Shown here: positions 13,485-16,431 of the stretch, one piece after another
How the letters are laid out: each line of letters starts with the position of its first letter
Numbering within the stretch: the first letter of the stretch is position 1
Assembly (NCBI GenBank): GCA_025980625.1
Contig: JAICXG010000036.1
Span: forward strand, 1 to 16,431
Origin: Chthoniobacterales bacterium
GTDB taxonomy: Bacteria > Verrucomicrobiota > Verrucomicrobiia > Chthoniobacterales > UBA10450
Direction: 5' to 3'
Length of the DNA stretch: 16,431 nt
Program-made: the position numbers and the translations under genes
The notes under the pieces: generated by a model
The model's input: the letters and a program-made list of their open reading frames with translations, nothing else
The model's database searches: none
Told to the model about the DNA's origin: nothing

Positions 13485-14627
13485 TCAAAGCCCGAGAATT
13501 TGCCGGAGATTTTTCGCAGAATCGAAAACCTCCACCGCGCAATCGCGAGCGGCCCGGGCGAGCCGTTTTCCCTCTCGGAGAATTCGGCGGGCCGCCTCCG
13601 CCGCCTCCTCTGCGCCATCGACGAAAAACATCCCGCTTTCCGCCGGCAGATATTTATTTGCGCCGGTCTTCTCTGTGATGACAGGCCGACCGAGCGCAAG
13701 AAAGGCCGCCGCCCGATCGCTGATCCAGCCCGTCTTCCAGCGCACATCCACACCCTTGATCGCAGTGAACTCCGCCGACGCCGACGTGAGGTAATTTCGG
13801 TATTTTGCCGGCGTGCGCGCGACCCGATGCGGCGAGACCACATGCCAGCCGCGCCCGCGCAACCGCTCGACCTCGGGATCATCGGCGTTCAGGTTCATCG
13901 CCAGCTCCCAATTCGCCTCCGCCACACGCGCCGGCAGGTCGAGGTACGGGGCAAAAGCATGCTTTTTTGAGAGGTCGGGAAAATCCCCATCCACTTCCAC
14001 GCTTCCGCCCCAATACCACTGGCCGATGGTAGTGAACTTCGGCCGCCGCGGCAACGGCCGGCGCCGGAACAATTCCGTGTCAACGAGCGGATAAAATGTG
14101 CGCCAGGCGAGCGGCGAACTGGGCAGGGCACAGTCGGGTGCGTGCACATTGAGCCCGATCGTCCAGAACTCGTGATGATGCCGCTGCCCGACATCGAGCT
14201 TCGTCATCCAGTAAAAAATTTCGCTCGGATCGAGGTCGCAAAAGATGCGCCGCTCAAACTCGAGGAGGAAGGGCGGGTGAAGCGAATAAGCGAGATTGAG
14301 GAGAACGTTGGGCGCCGCCAGGCGGCTGCGCAGTGCGCGTTTCGACATGCCGATGCAGCGCAGCGCGTCGAGTTCGTGCGCGTCGCCGCCGGATTCTTTG
14401 TAGAGGAGGCAATAGCTGCCGGCGAGCCCGTAAACGCGGAGTTGTCGCTGGAAATTCAGGACACAGGCGTGGTCGCGCGCCGTATCGCCGCTCGCGGGCA
14501 GCACTTCGAGCCAGATCGCGTTCTGCTTTAACCGTTGCAGGCCGAGAATCCATTGCAGCGGGACGGAAAAATTGCCGCCTCCCTCGAGATATTTCGCCGC
14601 AAACCCGCAGCCGATAAACACAGTCAT
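13485..14627 (-). CDS. Glycosyltransferase-like protein (GT-B type)
   Basis: This 380-residue protein has a C-terminal segment typical of GT-B glycosyltransferases: GVDVRWKTGWISDRAAAFLA (292-311) and LGRPVITEKTGANKYLP (312-328), followed by SGMFFVDGAEEAAEAARRIL, where donor-sugar contacts are expected. The N-terminus MTVFIGCGFAAKYLEGGGNF starts with a beta-strand and a Gly-rich loop as in an acceptor domain, and continues with Leu/Trp-rich helices. There is no signal peptide. Donor, acceptor and product are unknown; no other polysaccharide gene surrounds it. An in-frame stop 12-14 bases upstream fixes the ATG at 14627 as the first possible start. The family assignment rests on the C-terminal half only. 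Confidence 0.75.
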   Translation of the reverse strand: MTVFIGCGFAAKYLEGGGNFSVPLQWILGLQRLKQNAIWLEVLPASGDTARDHACVLNFQRQLRVYGLAGSYCLLYKESGGDAHELDALRCIGMSKRALRSRLAAPNVLLNLAYSLHPPFLLEFERRIFCDLDPSEIFYWMTKLDVGQRHHHEFWTIGLNVHAPDCALPSSPLAWRTFYPLVDTELFRRRPLPRRPKFTTIGQWYWGGSVEVDGDFPDLSKKHAFAPYLDLPARVAEANWELAMNLNADDPEVERLRGRGWHVVSPHRVARTPAKYRNYLTSASAEFTAIKGVDVRWKTGWISDRAAAFLALGRPVITEKTGANKYLPAESGMFFVDGAEEAAEAARRILREGKRLARAARDCAVEVFDSAKNLRQILGL

Positions 14628-14791
14628 GGGCCGAGATCATCGCCCGTGCACGCCAACCGGCAAAGCGGCGGCGTCGCCATCGAGGAAAGAGGAGCGCGGA
14701 TGCTATTTGGCGTAATTCGCGGGCCCGTGATCAGCCGGGGACAATGGGGAATGCGAGTTGGCAGGCTTGGGCCCCGCGCAGGCAGATCCGA

Positions 14792-15799
14792 TTACAAAGC
14801 TGGCGTCGCCCCGATCTTCAACATCTCAGGCGACGGTTGGACTAACTTAACCGGTGCCACCGGTATGCTGGTGTTAGGTTTACTGGTGCCCGTAGCGTTC
14901 ACCTGTGCCACTAATCCATGGCTAACTCCAGCCGTGTCGACGTAGTAACCAACGACCATCCCCAGTTTATTGATCCCATTCAGCGAAGTGAAGGTTGCGC
15001 CGGGATAATCATAGCTCTGGATATCGTCGGGTGTGATGAAGTAGAGCCCATGAGTTACGCCTGAAGCATCCGTATACCGACCTACTCCCCAATTCGAATC
15101 ATTATTCCCAAACAGAATCGTTCCGGTCGCACCGGCTACGTCGATCGGAAACGTCAGGATGCCGGCGCTGTCACGGGTGTAACCGTGTGTGATCCCGCTG
15201 GAGTCGATGTAGTAACCGATGATCTCGTTTGCACTATTTAACTGATAAGCAAAGGTCGCGGTTGCCTCGGGCACGGCGAAGGTCGTGACTTTTCCGCGCA
15301 AGCTAACGAAGGCCGGCTGCGTCCCATCACTGAAAATTACCGTACCAACAAAGTCACCGACATTGTTAATTCCCAATGGGATCGTGTCCAGGGCGCCGGT
15401 GACATCGAAGTTAACAAAAGAAGGGTGCAACAGCTTGTATCCATGAAAGGTGCCATCGCTTCCGTTCAGGTATTCGCCCACGACATGGCGTCTGTTGTTG
15501 ATCCCCCGGCCTTGAGTCACGCGCCCAGTGTCGTCAGGGTCATGGAACGCAGCGCTGAACCTACCCAGGCGCACCTTGTAAATAAATCCCTGCACTGCGC
15601 CGGTAGTGTCAACCACAGTGCCGACCAGGTCTCCCTGGTCACTAACCTTCTGTGGCAGAGTTGCGGCCGTCGGTTCGATAAAATCAGGATAATCGAACGT
15701 CTGCACGATAGTCAGTGATGCGGCCGGGGCAACCGTCCCGGCCAGTGGTAGTGTAAGCGTCGCCAGAATGTAAAACAGGGGCCTTGTTAGTTTCATCAT
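14792..15799 (-). CDS. Secreted HAF-repeat protein
   Basis: This 335-residue exported protein has a signal peptide (about 1-26: MMKLTR, hydrophobic core, cleavage near PAAS). About six degenerate repeats of 45-50 residues follow, of the pattern N-x-x-G-x-(V/I)VG-x-Y-x-D-x-x-G-x-x-HG-(F/Y/L), centred near 52-72, 99-121, 143-165, 187-206, 231-251 and 276-296. This is the 'extracellular repeat, HAF family', probably a beta-propeller-like fold; its function is unknown. The C-terminal 35 residues are outside the repeats and carry no obvious sorting signal. The start at 15799 is preferred over an upstream TTG (15826) because a Shine-Dalgarno sequence AGGG lies 7 bases before it. Base composition by eye is less GC-rich than its neighbours. 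Confidence 0.85.
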   Translation of the reverse strand: MMKLTRPLFYILATLTLPLAGTVAPAASLTIVQTFDYPDFIEPTAATLPQKVSDQGDLVGTVVDTTGAVQGFIYKVRLGRFSAAFHDPDDTGRVTQGRGINNRRHVVGEYLNGSDGTFHGYKLLHPSFVNFDVTGALDTIPLGINNVGDFVGTVIFSDGTQPAFVSLRGKVTTFAVPEATATFAYQLNSANEIIGYYIDSSGITHGYTRDSAGILTFPIDVAGATGTILFGNNDSNWGVGRYTDASGVTHGLYFITPDDIQSYDYPGATFTSLNGINKLGMVVGYYVDTAGVSHGLVAQVNATGTSKPNTSIPVAPVKLVQPSPEMLKIGATPAL

Positions 15800-15806
15800 A
15801 GTATTT

Positions 15807-15810
15807 CCCT
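15807..15810 (-). promoter_or_regulatory. Shine-Dalgarno site that decides the HAF protein start
   Basis: AAGGGAAATACTATG on the minus strand places AGGG 7 bases before the ATG at 15799. This makes the ATG, not the TTG 27 bases upstream in the same frame, the likely start, and it leaves a normal signal peptide. Confidence 0.7.
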
Positions 15811-16164
15811 TGCTAAATCGTCTCAAGATAGGGCTGCGGATGCCGGGCTATCGGGTAAGAGTGCGAAGCTTCGAGCAGGTTACGGCGCGGAACCGTAGGA
15901 GTGGATCGGGTGCATAAGGCAGGCTTCCGTAGAACTTTTCCGTCAGTCGTGTCCCGGCGTCAGCCTCCGGTATTTAATTCACAGTTTGCCCAATCTCGCT
16001 CATTTTGTCAATCGGACTGTGTCCCTGTGCGGCAGTTTGACGGCGCTTCGAAACGAATATAGTAAGGCCTCCCGGCCATGGGATGTGCCACGAAATTCGC
16101 CGTCACAGGACGGCATTGAATGGCGCATTTCAACCGCTCTCTTCCCAGGTAAAATCGACGATTG
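15811..16164. other. Non-coding spacer between the HAF gene and tRNA-Arg
   Basis: No convincing gene is seen in this stretch of about 350 bases. On the minus strand a perfect -35 TTGACA (16006-16011) is followed after 17 bases by only a poor -10, CAAACT (15983-15988); if used, the HAF transcript would carry a leader of about 175 bases. That leader contains short inverted repeats, e.g. CGAAGCTTCG and TACGG/CCGTA around 15868-15900, but matches no riboswitch that I can recognise. On the plus strand TAAAAT (16150-16155), 9 bases before the tRNA, is a candidate -10 for the tRNA, without a convincing -35. Confidence 0.4.
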
Positions 16165-16238
16165 GCGCCCGTAGCTCAACTGGATAGAGCATCTGACTAC
16201 GGATCAGAAGGTTTGAGGTTCGAATCCTCACGGGCGCG
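16165..16238 (+). tRNA. tRNA-Arg(ACG)
   Basis: A complete 74-base cloverleaf is present. The acceptor stem is GCGCCCG/CGGGCGC with discriminator G. The D arm is GCTC/GAGC. The anticodon stem is TCTGA/TCAGA with loop CTACGGA, giving anticodon ACG, probably edited to ICG. The variable loop is AGGTT. The T arm is TGAGG/CCTCA with loop TTCGAAT. All stems pair perfectly. The CCA end is not encoded and must be added by nucleotidyltransferase. Confidence 0.98.
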
Positions 16239-16239
16239 A

Positions 16240-16300
16240 TCCTGATGTCGAACGACTTAGGTAGTAGGTTGCCTTAATCAGGAACCATGGCTTAGCCATG
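16240..16300. other. Inverted repeats downstream of tRNA-Arg
   Basis: TCCTGAT (16240-16246) and ATCAGGA (16277-16283) are a perfect 7-bp inverted repeat, and CATGGC (16286-16291) and GCCATG (16295-16300) form a tight hairpin with a 3-base loop. They may help to end or process the tRNA transcript. There is no U-run. No direct repeat of the tRNA 3' end is seen, so there is no sign of an integrated element. Confidence 0.35.
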
Positions 16301-16349
16301 CGCGATCTTGCGGGTTGCGCCTGATGATAGCGCGGTGAAGCTTGCCATC

Positions 16350-16431
16350 ATGGCAGGACAAGGCTCCACCGGTAATGTCGTCGCGGCAATTTGCAGCTTT
16401 TTTATTCCAGGACTCGGTCAGTTGGTCCAAG
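16350..16431 (+). CDS. Start of a membrane protein gene, cut by the window edge
   Basis: An open frame from ATG 16350 runs to the window end (27 residues visible). It begins MAGQGSTGNVVAAICSFFIP and continues GLGQLVQ. The SFFIPGLGQ pattern is typical of the first membrane segment of small multi-span proteins with a conserved PGLGQ turn (TM2-like and related families). A GTG at 16335 in the same frame is an alternative start. Function is unknown; the rest of the gene lies outside. Confidence 0.6.
   Translation, partial: MAGQGSTGNVVAAICSFFIPGLGQLVQ

Noticed and set aside
13188..13970. 260-codon open frame on the plus strand
   Set aside because: It runs antisense across both phhB and the glycosyltransferase-like gene, whose motifs are convincing.
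15811..15990. Known riboswitch (cyclic-di-GMP type) in the HAF leader
   Set aside because: The conserved core of the cyclic-di-GMP riboswitches could not be found; only generic short inverted repeats are present.
15986..16174. 62-codon plus-strand frame before the tRNA
   Set aside because: It runs into the tRNA gene and has no ribosome-binding site or recognisable motif.
16165..16431. Integration site of a mobile element at the tRNA-Arg gene
   Set aside because: No integrase and no duplicate of the tRNA 3' end is visible within the window.

Overview
The window looks like a chromosomal segment of a GC-rich Gram-negative bacterium. Gene content points to Verrucomicrobiota, perhaps the Chthoniobacterales/Spartobacteria: hopanoid genes, a Pup-ligase-type protein outside Actinobacteria, a DUF5069 protein, HAF-repeat secreted proteins and lipoproteins with signal peptidase II sites. 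This placement is inferred from gene families only. No mobile element, CRISPR array, integrase or phage gene is visible.

Layout. 107-1834 (minus): DAHP synthase of the aromatic pathway, with an L,D-transpeptidase lipoprotein gene upstream of it. 1976-3075 (plus): an FmdB-type zinc-ribbon protein translationally coupled to a zinc-ribbon membrane protein. 3130-3654 (minus): an unnamed conserved protein. 3784-5058 (plus): a TPR lipoprotein. 5127-5510 (minus): a CoA-binding-fold protein, divergent from the hopanoid operon hpnH-shc (5610-8930, plus). 8983-12402 (minus): PafA-like ligase, then a SurA/PpiD-like membrane chaperone, then a small TPR protein. 12465-12890 (plus): a DUF5069 protein divergent from pafA. 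12961-14627 (minus): a glycosyltransferase-like protein, pterin-4a-carbinolamine dehydratase and a 51-residue membrane protein. 14792-15799 (minus): a secreted HAF-repeat protein with a long upstream spacer. 16165-16238 (plus): tRNA-Arg(ACG). 16350 to the window edge: the start of a membrane protein gene.

How the genes work together. hpnH and shc perform consecutive steps of hopanoid biosynthesis: cyclisation of squalene to hopene, then attachment of adenosine to it. The transpeptidase, the TPR lipoprotein, the SurA/PpiD-like protein and the HAF protein are cell-envelope functions. The PafA-like protein implies protein tagging by Pup or a Pup-like modifier such as UBact, but no modifier, Dop partner or proteasome gene is within reach.

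The strongest unexplained signals are at DNA level. (1) A non-palindromic 9-mer, TCGTTAGG followed by C or G, occurs 11 times on both strands, in several reading frames and also outside genes, far above chance. (2) An 8-bp TTGAAGGG repeat is built into hairpins between convergent genes at two separate places. (3) Two well-placed promoters end only 9-11 bases before the start codon, and most genes lack a Shine-Dalgarno sequence, suggesting leaderless or SD-independent initiation.
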